64,000 bases of DNA from Sanghuangporus weigelae (lineage: Eukaryota > Basidiomycota > Agaricomycetes > Hymenochaetales > Hymenochaetaceae). This document shows positions 22,869 to 33,025 of the stretch, piece by piece. The stretch's first letter is position 1; each line of letters opens with the position of its first letter. Below the pieces are notes generated by a model that worked only from the letters and a program-made list of their open reading frames with translations, had not been told where the DNA came from and ran no database searches. The position numbers and the translations under genes were made by a program. The stretch spans positions 2,294,001 through 2,358,000 of the forward strand of contig CP137318.1 in NCBI GenBank assembly GCA_033182465.1. The letters are read 5' to 3'.

Positions 22869-23984
22869 ATGGGTTCAAACTACATCTTCTCATTAACGCC
22901 GACCTTTACCCAAGGTCTCTTACTTGGCCAACTATCCATTCTCGCGTTGCTTGCGCTCATCCTAAAATACCTTTTCCTTGACTCTGGACCGCAAGAACTG
23001 GAATCTCCGCTCTCATACTCCATTGCTTCCTTCACCCAAGAGCGTGAAAATAAGCCTCGACAGAGTTTTCCTGCCGAGTCGGGACTTGAGCAGGGCGAAG
23101 AATCTACAGCATGGTTCAATTTGATAATAAGACAGGTGAGTAGCATTCATTCAACGATATCCTGTATTGCTTGTCTTAATCCAAGTATAGGTCGTTGAGA
23201 CATATCGGTCGAAGCTGCGAAATGACTTGCTTGGGTCGGAAGGCGATGAAATCGCACGGCGTAGAATCGAGCGATACGCGAACGCGATTCGTCCCGCGAG
23301 TTTCGTTGTGGGTATAGAGCAAACTTTGTGGACTCTTCGCTCAACACTGCTTGATCCAGGATCCCATACGCATTCTCACTATGGACCTGGGTTCATCCGC
23401 GCCTAAGATCTCAAATCCCAGAATAAAAGATCGGAATGTTCGCCTCAGAGAGCTTGATGTGTGTACTTGTGCAATGCTCTTTCATATAACTGACTCTTTT
23501 ACTGGTCCTATTTTGAACAGCAGGCTGTTTTTGACATGACATACATTGATTCGCTGTCCGTTTCGCTTTCGACCTCCGTGTTATTTCACTATCCGATGCC
23601 TCTTTTTGTCCGACTACCCATAACGCTCCATGTTTCATTATCATTATTTTCTGCTAGTGTAAGTAGGGAAATTCTCAATGACTTTTCTTGCTAATTTCGC
23701 ATTTTCAGGTCACTTTAACCCCTCCAGATCCTCTATCCACCAATCCGACTCTTACTGTATCGTTGCCTGCAGACTTCACTCTTGAACTGAAAACTACTTC
23801 GCTCATGGGAAGTCGTGCCAAGTTAGCGGACGTTCCAAAGCTCCATGAAATGATCCAGGCCCAGGTCCGTCGAGTACTTGCTGAGCGTGGGACATGGAAA
23901 GTGGTAATGCCCTGGCTTACCACCGTCGAGGATGTCCAGGAAGAAATGGCCAGAGAAGAATCTGTCATATTCGACGATGATTAG
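22869..23984 (+). CDS. MMM1: maintenance of mitochondrial morphology protein 1 (ERMES subunit)
   Basis: ER membrane subunit of the ERMES tether between ER and mitochondria, with a lipid-binding SMP domain. The N-terminus MGSNYIFSLTPTFTQGLLLG runs into a hydrophobic segment (LSILALLALILKYLF, about residues 22-36) that anchors it in the ER. The SMP domain follows: AWFNLIIRQVVETYRSKLR, GDEIARRRIERYANAIRP, DPIRILTMDLGSSAPKISN, FDMTYIDSLSVSLSTSVLF, LPADFTLELKTTSLMGSRAK and LADVPKLHEMIQAQVRRVL. It ends in DVQEEMAREESVIFDDD. About 300 aa over five exons. I use ATG 22869-22871 because family members start MGxNYxFSLxPTFTQG. Confidence 0.95.
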
Positions 23985-24104
23985 TCTCTACACAATGTAT
24001 AATGCTGTCGTACCGCATGCAATCGCAATGAAGTAGTGGAATCACGTGACTAAAACTGCAAATCAATAAATTTCGACTCGTCGACTTCAGCTCCTAACAA
24101 AAGC

Positions 24105-24746
24105 ATGGCTACAACAACGTCAAACGTAGTCTTTGACGACCTTTTCAAAATTAACTCGATAGATAAAGATGGAAAGAAATTCGACAGAGGTGCTGTCTTG
24201 CCTAGCTAGGACAATCACAATTTAACTCACTTCACCAAATCTTTAGTCTCTCGACTGTTTGCACATTCGTCAAATTATGACATGGAGTTGACCCTTGACT
24301 ACAACACTGAGCTCTATCCGCTCAAAACCGACGAAAGCTTTTCTCTCGTACTTGCCTCTTCCCTCGTCCGCGGAGTCGAAGGAGGTGCAGTAAACGGCAC
24401 AGAAGCCGACGACGAAAAGGACACACACATTTGGAGACCAGATGGGAAGGGACGAAGAGGGCTGGAAGAAGACTATGAGTATGTGATGTATGGGAGGGTG
24501 CGTTCAACTGTCCTATGCCTTTAGTCTATGCGAATCTGACTTTCGGTATATAGGTGTATAAGTTTGATGGTGGAGCCGCCGAAGTTGTGTAAGGCGCATG
24601 TCCATTTACTAGCGTCGTTCGCTGATTTGTTTCAAAGAACGGCGTATCTGTCCTTTGGTGGTTTACTCATGACGTTGACCGGCTCATACCGACACATGAC
24701 TGGCATTGTTCTCGGAGATCCTGTTTATTTGTTGATGAGACGATAG
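24105..24746 (+). CDS. RPB8: DNA-directed RNA polymerases I, II and III subunit RPB8
   Basis: Shared small subunit of all three nuclear RNA polymerases. The start MATTTSNVVFDDLFKI is at 24105. Family segments: NSIDKDGKKFDRVSRLFAHS, MELTLDYNTELYPLKTDE, SFSLVLASSLV, then after an acidic loop WRPDGKGRRGLEEDYEYVMY and GRVYKFDGG. The end is AYLSFGGLLMTLTGSYRHMT then GIVLGDPVYLLMRR. Introns interrupt after FDR, GR and AAEV; the borders give clean joins. It begins 120 bp after the MMM1 stop on the same strand. Confidence 0.96.
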
Positions 24747-24874
24747 GATCGTTAATGGATGATGCTATGCTCTTTTGAAGCTCTTGGTGAATACGATCAA
24801 ATTTTCGTCATTCTGCTATCGGACAGTGTTATGCTACGTGTCCTGAAGACTCAGAGATGGTGGTAGCTGGCTCT

Positions 24875-25365
24875 TCAAACTTGGATACCGTGTTCCTGAA
24901 GGACATGACGCGCCTTCTCCTTCGGCGCATCCGACACGCGAGGGATTTGCATTAATACCTGACGGTCGCAGTCGTGAGCGCTGTATATCACTCAAGACTG
25001 TTGGTTCGATCAACTGACCTTGTGTGCAGCTATGACACGCTCTTCATGACTCTCATCGGATTTCCCGTACACCTTAAGCTCTGTATCAAGGACTTGACGG
25101 GAACGTTCCTTCGCCTCTCCAGAAACTCTGAGGTTTTTCAATGCGGCCTTTTGGGAAGAATGATCAGGGGAAGTCAGCAGTGTTCTCAAGCCTTGATCCG
25201 GAATGTGCTTTGTATACTCTCGCCATATACCTCGCGCGAATAGCGGTTTTGTCGAGCTTATTGTTTCGACTTCTTCGTCACTTGCGTCGCTGAGTTCCTC
25301 GAGCACACGATTGGAGCGTTCCTTAGCTTCATCTGATGTGCGCGGATTTCTGAGTACTACCTCTG
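24875..25365 (-). CDS. diverged or decayed Con-6 repeat gene
   Basis: Related to the Con-6 gene at 25844-26272 on the same strand. Three Con-6-like units can be read: VVLRNPRTSDEAKERSNRVL (about 25365-25300), AALKNLRVSGEAKERSRQVL (about 25150) and, after an intron starting GTCAGTTG near 25013, VLMQIPRVSDAPKEKARHVL before the stop at 24875. No clear start was found. Upstream, a remnant of the expected small exon (LAGHK, near 25490) has no GT donor in the right phase, and the first exon is not recognisable. It is either a strongly diverged gene with an unseen start or a decaying tandem duplicate. The third unit has lost the KNP core. Confidence 0.55.
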
Positions 25366-25843
25366 CGTAAGGTAAAAAAAGTCAGCCTCGAACCGACGTA
25401 CGCTGACTATGGGCTGTAATAACCTATATGAAGGTAGTTACTTGACTTGTTTTACGTATGAAACTTGCTCTATATACATGACTTGTGACCGGCAAGCTGA
25501 ATACAAGAAGACGCGCGCAAAGCTCACTACATAGGCAAGTTCGACCTTGAGAGTATAGCATTTATACTGAAAAGTTTCCGATCGTCGCGACCTGGCGATT
25601 TGCCGTATCGTCAATTGTTGTTAAGAAATGGGTTCACAATTATTTGGCGCAAAGAACTTACGTCTTATATCGGCACTCAAATGTTTGACTATGCCCTACC
25701 CCTTATGATTAGAAGGCGACTGACTCAAACTCGGCAAAGCATTGGCGAGAATAACGGGCTTTAGACAACGTGGGCTTTACAATTTACTCGCGACCAATAG
25801 TAGTGTACATGAAGACAATTTGTCTATTCCTTTGAAACCTTGT

Positions 25844-26272
25844 TCAAATAGCGTCATTGTCCTCCAAGACAGAGCGGGAGTGCTCCTTGGCCTCTTCGGA
25901 GACCCTGGGGTTCTTCAATGTAGCCTATGAAAAAATGTTAAGAAAGCTGTGGAAAAATAAACGCAAAGACATTACCTTGTGACCGCCAATGAAGTTACCG
26001 GTGTTCTTGCCAGCATCTGTATCGAACTGCTGCTCCGGCAGATCACCACTGCTTTCGAACTCGTCAAGGATTTGCTGAGAGTGCTGTTTCGCCTCCTCGG
26101 AGACGTTCGGGTTTTTCAGGGTAGCCTCTGTAGGAGAATGTCAGTTGAAAACGATGCGCCTTTTCAAAGTACATACTGTGGCCACCAGCGATCTGTGCAA
26201 ACATGGATCAATATTGACGAAGAGAAATGTCAAATATAGGCATACGTTTCCAGTGTTCTTCTGGGACTGCAT
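25844..26272 (-). CDS. small Con-6 (conidiation-specific protein 6) family protein
   Basis: Small hydrophilic protein with two Con-6 units; the Neurospora founder is expressed during conidiation, and the molecular role is unknown. Exons 26246-26272 (27 nt), 26177-26192 (16 nt), 25976-26127 and 25844-25924 join in frame to 91 aa. It starts MQSQKNTGNIAGGHK. Unit 1 is ATLKNPNVSEEAKQHSQQIL, then an acidic linker with DAGKNTGNFIGGHK; unit 2 is ATLKNPRVSEEAKEHSRSVL. The GGHK|ATLKNP border carries an intron in both units, so the gene grew by duplicating an exon pair. Every exon is small. Confidence 0.88.
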
Positions 26273-27309
26273 GATTACTAAGCTTTGAGTTGGGAGTGGA
26301 AGACGCGTAAAGATGTTGGTTAAGTGTACTCGAGATGGGGGAAAGAGTAGCGCAGAACGACGAGTTTATATACCTCTCACGTAGGCCACTGTGTGCTACC
26401 TGCGTCACTAAATTTCGTCATAAAGTCCGTCAGGACATACATCATACGAAGCATCATAAGAAAGGCGGGCATCGAGAGAGGCGTTGGATCGGGTTGGGGT
26501 TCGCGAACGCTAAAAACGGACATACGGGAGCTTCTAGCGGGAGGCAGCACATTTATGACATATTCAAACTCGCTTCCACACCGGGCAAAAACTCATTTCC
26601 GAACCGTGAAAATGTTACCCAGAATGGAAAAAGAGCCAATCGGATGAGAGCTCGCCCGTTCCGATCAAAATTTCTAAGGGCGCGGAATGAGTTTTTGCCC
26701 GGTGTGTTCTCTGTCTCCTGCGGATCTGCATCCGTTACCGATGCTCCCCTTTTCGTGAAATATTGCGTTAATCCCTTGGGTTCTCGGAGTATCACTAGTG
26801 CTGAATGTCGTTCTCGGATTGCTCTGGCAATCACCGCAGCACCATGAAAGTGCTCCAAGGTTGACGATGATGGAATAACTGCAGCAAGTCGATGAGTCTT
26901 CTCAGTGCCAAGCTAGACGCATACAACAAGTAAAAAAAGGCCTCTAAGAAGAGAATCAAACATTGGCTTGGGTTAACCAGGCCATGCGGAGGATCACGTG
27001 CTCATTCATGGCTCCAAAAATTCGCGCGTGATCGTGGGAGGCGCGAACGTTACGCCTTACCCGTCTCTTACTCCCGTTCCTTTCAAAGATGTAACTGCAT
27101 ATCACAGTTAAAAAGTTGAATGTATCCGATTCAACTTGAAGCGACTGTACGCGTTTCGCAGGTCAAACTTATCAAGCCTAGCGATTCGTGTGCGAATGAA
27201 CCTCGAAATACGGTCACGTGATCTTGTCACAGTTTTTTGAGTGGTTCGTCGCGCCTCCCAATATCCCTTCCTTTCTAGCCATTTCTTGTTCATACGACAG
27301 CGCGAGAAC
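26273..27309. other. divergent promoter region between Con-6 gene and INCENP
   Basis: About 1 kb between two divergent starts. Apart from the inverted-repeat element at 26577-26706, no gene was recognised. Plus-strand open frames at 26335-26847 cross the element and lack family motifs. Confidence 0.5.
26577..26706. mobile_element. 130-bp MITE-like element with terminal inverted repeats
   Basis: The two ends are inverted copies of CACACCGGGC...ACTCATT: 21 bp match perfectly, then a one-base gap and CCG. The trinucleotide TTC flanks both sides and may be the target-site duplication. The 130-bp body codes for nothing. Size, long perfect ends and an intergenic site fit a non-autonomous DNA transposon. 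No second copy was seen here. Confidence 0.7.
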
Positions 27310-30300
27310 ATGTCTAATGCGATCGCAGGCCGTTCCGGGATGATGACTTGGGTCTCATCGGTTAGGACAACCATGGCTAATGATCCCGGACGACAATTTC
27401 TTGAAGACCAGATTCAGACTGATGGTTTCTTGTTTCTTGAAGACTATCTTGAGAGCATCTTGGCTAGACCTAAACTCGAGTCAGTGTCGCAGCATATCTG
27501 CTCGCATGTCGATAACTTTTCACTGACTTGCTACCATTAGTCCAATCATTGAATTAGTCAAGACTCCTGCACGAAGGAGGAACGTACCAAAGATGAAGTG
27601 TGGCACGGACCTTACGCTGATGGAGAAACCAACCGTCTCGATGAATCTAGAAGTGTGTAGTCCTCCGCTCGTGCATAGACTTTCTGACTCTCATTTCATA
27701 GGAGGTTGATTCAGATAAGGAGAATGACATTCCTCCGGCAGAGGCAGCACCCATTAACGCCTTTCACAAAGCACTATTACAAACAAAGGATGATCAAAGT
27801 TCCTTAACACAGATGCAACAGTCAAGCAAGAAGACAGTCTCACCTCGAGATGAACCATCTTCGAAGTCTCTGCTTAGCAAGAAACCGGGAGTCGACTACG
27901 ATATGACTTCCGCGCGTTCGATGGTTGAGCAAATTCTCACTGATGATGAAGAGGTGGAAGAGAACGTCGTGGAGAATTTGGTAACACCCCCTCGCCCAAG
28001 GTCTCTTGCACCGCAGAGTCACGTAGAGGGCCCTCCAGAGTCTGTATTGAGTGCCGACTCGCCTGATACTCATCAAGAGCTACCCCAAACCTATGCAGCC
28101 ACCGAACTTTCTGTCATTGCGGAGGCCGATGAATCTGCTGAACTCGACTCTAATTTCACTGCAAAGCGGTCCGATGAAAAAGAACTGGCTCAAAATCAGC
28201 CGACGGGCGACCCCCCGACCAAGCCTTCCAGGAGCCCCAAACCATATCTCCATCGAACACCGCCTAAAATCGACATGGAAAACATCATGGACATCGAGGA
28301 AACCATGAACCTCAACGCCATATCGACAGCCGCTCACGGAAGTCCTGTCGAAATTACCAGCGACTCTGTGGCTGCTCTGAGTCCCACTGATGATACATAT
28401 CTTCCACAATCGCCGAATTCCTCAACTCATGATGCGGAATACTCAACCGCGCCTCTTCCCTCCGATGAAGCTCCGACTCGCAGTTCTGCTAGAAGTCTTA
28501 TGGAGGAGAAAAATGCTGTCCTGCCGCATGTTACAGAATTTCCGACTATCGGGCCTCCTTCACCCTTGCGCAAATCGACTCGTGTGGCCAAGGAGTCATC
28601 GGCCGTAGCGTATGCACCACCCGTAAACAAGTCCACTGCTGCGCGTTCTTCCTGGCTGGTCAAGGCTAGGGAGGCCAAGGCAATGGAAGATGGTAAAAGG
28701 CGACATACGACATTATCGACATTTTCACACCAGGCTGCAGCTGGAAGCAAACGTAAAAGCGGTGACATGCTTGACACTGAAAAGACGGGCATCCACCACA
28801 ATGACATGGGTCGGACGCAAAAACTCACAAAGATTACTGAAACATCCCCTATATTAACCATGTTGAAAGAGCAGGATGAGCATCCGTTTGCTCCTTTCCG
28901 AGAGGAGACGGTCTCCATATTCGGCGAAGAAATGCGCGAAAACACAACATCTGTAGATGGTTCGGATGGCATGATTGATAAGCTCAAGAGAACTGTCGCC
29001 GGGTTCAGTGCTCGAGCAGGCAGGAGCATGAGCAAGTCACTCGGAGGTGCCGCAGCCACAGCCCTTGCCGAAGCTCGAGCCGCGGCCGAGGCAAAGGTAG
29101 CAGAACGCAATGCTGCTGAGGGCCGTGTTGTTCCCGCACCCACCTCTGCTCTACCTGTCGAACCAAACGATGCCAAAGTTACAACGTCAGCTTCTGTTCC
29201 CGCCTTATCGACCGAACCGCAGCGGGAAAATGGTCAGCGTGGCTCGAAAGAGAGGGATCGACGCCTCAGCGTCTCGGATCTTGCCTCGAAATTCGATGCA
29301 AAGACTACGAAAGGTGGACGTGTCTTTCACCCGCCTGCACCAGGACAATCGAAGCCACGCACAGCCACAGCAGGCCACATCGATGTCACGGCTAATAGTA
29401 GCACTTCAACAACACCTCCTAATTCGCCCCCCAAGGCGCGCCCGCCAGTCTTTACTCTTCCCGAAAAGCCGAAGTTGCCTCCAGTTCAGACTTTCTTTGC
29501 TCCTCCCCCGAACCAGGCATTCTCACGCGTCGAGCCACAACCATCAGGACCAACGCGAGTCCCTCAGGCTTTTCACTCTCAATCAACCTTTTATTCTACT
29601 CAATCCACATTTTCAGACGCTATTTTTGATCATGAAATGCCGGCATGGGTACCATCCACCCAGGATACCGACTTCAGTGATCAAGGGCCTGCGCAAAGCA
29701 CATTGCATGATGAAGCCGCGACGCAGGAGAAGAACGTGGATGCGAATGAGAGTTGGCATCTAGATGAGAAGTTTGGCGAGACTTGGACTCCTGTTGCATA
29801 CACCGCGAAGGATGATGATATGACCTGGAGTACAGCACCAACACGAAGTACTCGTAGCGCCGATACGGACATTCTTGACGGTACTGTACCACCCGCTCCT
29901 TCCAAGACCAATAGTGAAGAACATCCTGACGCACTGGACGCTACCTTTGAGGCGATGCCCTCGGACAACCCGCCATATACCAACACTGATGAAATAGACG
30001 ATGAGGATATGGAAGTCGATATTGATGAGGATATTGCGAGTGTTCGTCTTGTGACTCCTGCTCCACAGTCCAAAAACGATCGTTATTCTGTTCGTGAAAT
30101 TCCCACAACCATTGAAGTTACAGGATCTTGCTCATTAAGCCATACACAGGAATGGTCCAACGCTGGGCACGGTCGAGAACAGAACAAAGAGACATCCAAC
30201 AACACTGGAGGATTTTTCAGCTCTGCCTCGAAACTTGTTTCAAGTGTTTTGGGAGGCAGTAAGAAAGGAGCAGAGCCCGTCAAAAGTCTCCAACTTGCTG

Positions 30301-31339
30301 CTGTTGCTGCTAAGAAGGTGTGTTTTCTAAGACGAGGTTTCGCATGCTTCTCAGTCTGACAGCAGTCCCCTAAGCAACAGGAAGAAGTAGAAAAGAAGGC
30401 CATCAGGCTCAAAGAGATGGAAACTCGTCGACAGCAAGCTTTGCAAAAGAAGGCTGAAGAAGACAAGGCTCGCGAAGAGAAGAGGGCAAAGGAAGAGAAT
30501 GAGAGATGGAAGCGGGAGAGAGAAAAAGAGGATACAACCGAAAGACGAATGATCAAGCAGCCGGGCAAGAAGGTGTGCTTCATTTTGTATCATCATGCCA
30601 CAATTGTCTTTGTGCTGATATGCATCGTCTGGCCCAGCTTGAGGAAGACCCGGTTAAGAAGCGCAAGATTGCAGAGTCCGACAAGAAGACAGAAGCAAAG
30701 AAAATACTACCCAAAGACAAGAAGGATGCGCCCACAACGAAAATCGGGAAGTTTAATCCCACTAGCTCGCAGTCCACCTCCAACACAACAGCTTCGTCTT
30801 CCAAACCGTTCAAACATGTTTCGACGACGGTCGTACAAGGCACCATAACTAAATTTGGGAATATGGCGAGCGACGTTAAACCCGCATTGGGCAAGGCCAA
30901 AGCAAAGATCAAAGACGCGGATTCTGGATCAAAGCAGCCTTCGCAGCTTATACATTCCCAACTGCAAGCACGGTACCATGCGCAAGTTGAAGACACGCAA
31001 AAGGCTCAGATGCCGCCCCCGCCAGCACGCACAGAGTCGATTGAGCTCCCAGATATCAACAGCGAATACTCCGATTCAGACGATGAAACCCGTGTCCGGA
31101 CGTTTGATCCGCCTGATTGGGCACAGTCTCCGGAGCTACGCGAAGCTTTGGAGTCTCAGAAGACAGTCAATCCTGATGATATCTTCGGTGCAATCAGGCC
31201 GCTGAAGATGGAGGAACTATTCAAAAACAGGACCAGCCGCTTCCGAGCGAGGACAAGTTCAGCGAATTGGGCAGGGACTGATGGGTTGACCATAAATGAA
31301 GAAGAGGAATATGCCAGACGGATGGGCTATAAACAGTAG
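27310..31339 (+). CDS. inner centromere protein INCENP (Sli15-like)
   Basis: Scaffold of the chromosomal passenger complex that binds and activates Aurora kinase. The start is MSNAIAGRSGMMTWVSSV; the N-terminal part (FLFLEDYLESILARP, then VKTPARRRNVPK) would bind survivin/borealin-type partners. A long low-complexity Ser/Pro-rich middle fills one exon (27702-30317). A highly charged E/K/R segment (KKAIRLKEMETRRQQALQKK and ENERWKREREKED) is predicted to form a long helix. The C-terminal IN-box is diagnostic: PPDWAQSPELREAL, NPDDIFGAIRPLKMEELF, then FRARTSSANWAG with the TSS motif phosphorylated by Aurora B. Introns lie near 27480, 27655, 30318 and 30572. About 1,260 aa. Confidence 0.9.
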
Positions 31340-31843
31340 TAGAGTGCTACATTCTGCATTGTTCGACACGAGTATCTTATCCTCCCTTTTCTTGTTGTAT
31401 TTGGCTCTCAAGGACTGTATATTTATTTCACTCATTCAATTCCGTTCCTCATTCCAGTCTTCGCATGCCTTTGCATATCTACATTCCTACCAACCAATTG
31501 GTTAATGTGTATAAACAGAAAACAAATCCAGAGAGCACATCTTCCTTCGGAAAGAAATACGTCCTTTGTATTCTAATCAAGCTATCTGAGACTATTCCAT
31601 TAATCTAACATCCTCTTACTGTTATTAGGCAGAAATGATTCCACAAGCAGTCAAATCGCCATTCAATATGATACTATATATACACATCTGTATATAGATG
31701 ATTCGTATGAGATGTTGCACGTAAGGTACAATAATATGTTATAAAATTAGGAGAGATAGAGGAAGTAACCTCTCGTGCATCTGCGGATAGCAACCTATGG
31801 ATGGTCACTGAGTAGCGCGGCAGAGAGACCTATGGCGCGTTGT
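31340..31843. other. convergent 3' region between INCENP and TPR gene
   Basis: No gene recognised. AT-rich 3' UTR-type sequence of two converging genes. The last part (31805-31843) continues the ruined MYND frame of the TPR gene beyond its stop. Confidence 0.5.
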
Positions 31844-32536
31844 TCAATCTTTCTTCTGACAGGTCTCCGAGCAATAGTAGACACTCTGAAGGAGATTGTC
31901 AACAGCGAAATACAATACAGAATGCCAGAATGCCAACCTTGCCAATGGTACACTGACGAAGATTCTTGAGACTGAGACGTCCTCTAGGGCATTTGACTTA
32001 GTCCATGTATTTCTAAAGGAGGCTATTACCGAAAAGTTGGTACAAACGAGCGCATCGGGTGCACCACTACTACGCCTTACTTCTTTGGCTTCGATGAGGT
32101 TACCCTTGCCTTCCAGGACCTGGGCCAAGTTTTCCCGCGAGTATGCGGCGTCCATTCCTCGGAAGCTAGCCTCGTTTCTAATCTGGACGAAGTTGCGCTT
32201 TGCCTCATCAAGTTTGCCGAGCTTAAGCTGCGCTTCGCCCAAGGCATTTCTTGTAAGGGCCGCCTCAATTGAGCGCTCTCCGAATGACTTCTCTTTAGTC
32301 GCGAGCGCCTTGAGATGGAGCTTCTCAGCGTCGGCGTAGTCACCGGCGCGGAAGAGACTCTGGGCTTCCAAGTCGAAGAAGCAAGCGCAGTGTCACTTTT
32401 TTTACCTCAAAAGGGAAAGGGCGTATGTGGGAATTCACCTTCGTTATTTATCAAAGGTGCCGAATCCCTTGATGGTGTCTGAAGTTGGATTGATGTACGT
32501 ACTCAGCAAGGTGTCTAATGCGCTCGCAGACGCCAT
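31844..32536 (-). CDS. TPR protein with degenerate, truncated MYND finger
   Basis: The start is ATG 32534-32536 (MASASALDTLL), then an intron, then TPR units: TQSLFRAGDYADAEKLHLKA, EAALTRNALGEAQLKLGKLD, and SRENLAQVLEGKGNLIEAKE. A MYND zinc finger should follow, and its outline is there: CTNF, an intron, NLRQCTIGK, an intron, then SVYYCSETCQKKD and TGA. Against the family pattern (C..C, C..CK, YC...CQK.DW..H...C), two cysteines are Phe (TTT) and Gly (GGC) and the Trp codon is TGA. The frame after TGA still reads TTRHRSLC, keeping the missing His and Cys to 31805. Each change is one base from consensus. The TPR part is intact and may still be made; otherwise this is a young pseudogene. Confidence 0.65.
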
Positions 32537-33025
32537 GTTCGCGGGCAGCTGTGAGATGCACTTGCACCTGGACTGAAGGAAATAGATCGACTCAATCTTT
32601 ATCTAAGACCTCTCCGTCCAAGTCAACAGGCGCAGACTATAATGCACTCAACCCTAAATATCGAAATATTCGGCTACTCCCGCAACAGCAAAGCAAAATC
32701 ATTAAGATCCCGCACAAGACAGAGAAAGAAACTCCATAGAACGACTAATAAGATGTCACATAATAAAAGGAGAGAAATAGGTATCAGTGGACAAAAAGGT
32801 CTCGGTCAAAAGTGTTCGTCACGTGGAGGAAGAGGACAGGAAAACTATAACTATCAAGGAGCGGACGACTTCCAATGTCAAGGAGTGTTGTACCGGTGAC
32901 GGACGATAAAGGCCAAGCGACGGGATCGCAAGAAGAAACATAGCAAAGTCGACGCATAATAAAACGGAAGGAAAGCAAGGAAAATAAAAAGACAAAAAAA
33001 TAATCGAGCCCCGTATTCATCGCTC
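32537..33025. other. septin 3' side and TPR gene promoter
   Basis: About 490 bp between two minus-strand genes. No gene or clear signal recognised. Confidence 0.5.

Noticed and set aside
28427-29176. 249-codon minus-strand frame
   Set aside because: It is the antisense of the low-complexity INCENP exon; Ser/Ala-rich coding sequence often leaves the other strand open.
31844-31846. TGA read as selenocysteine in the MYND finger
   Set aside because: The expected residue is Trp, two other finger cysteines are also lost, and higher fungi generally lack selenoprotein machinery; decay is simpler.
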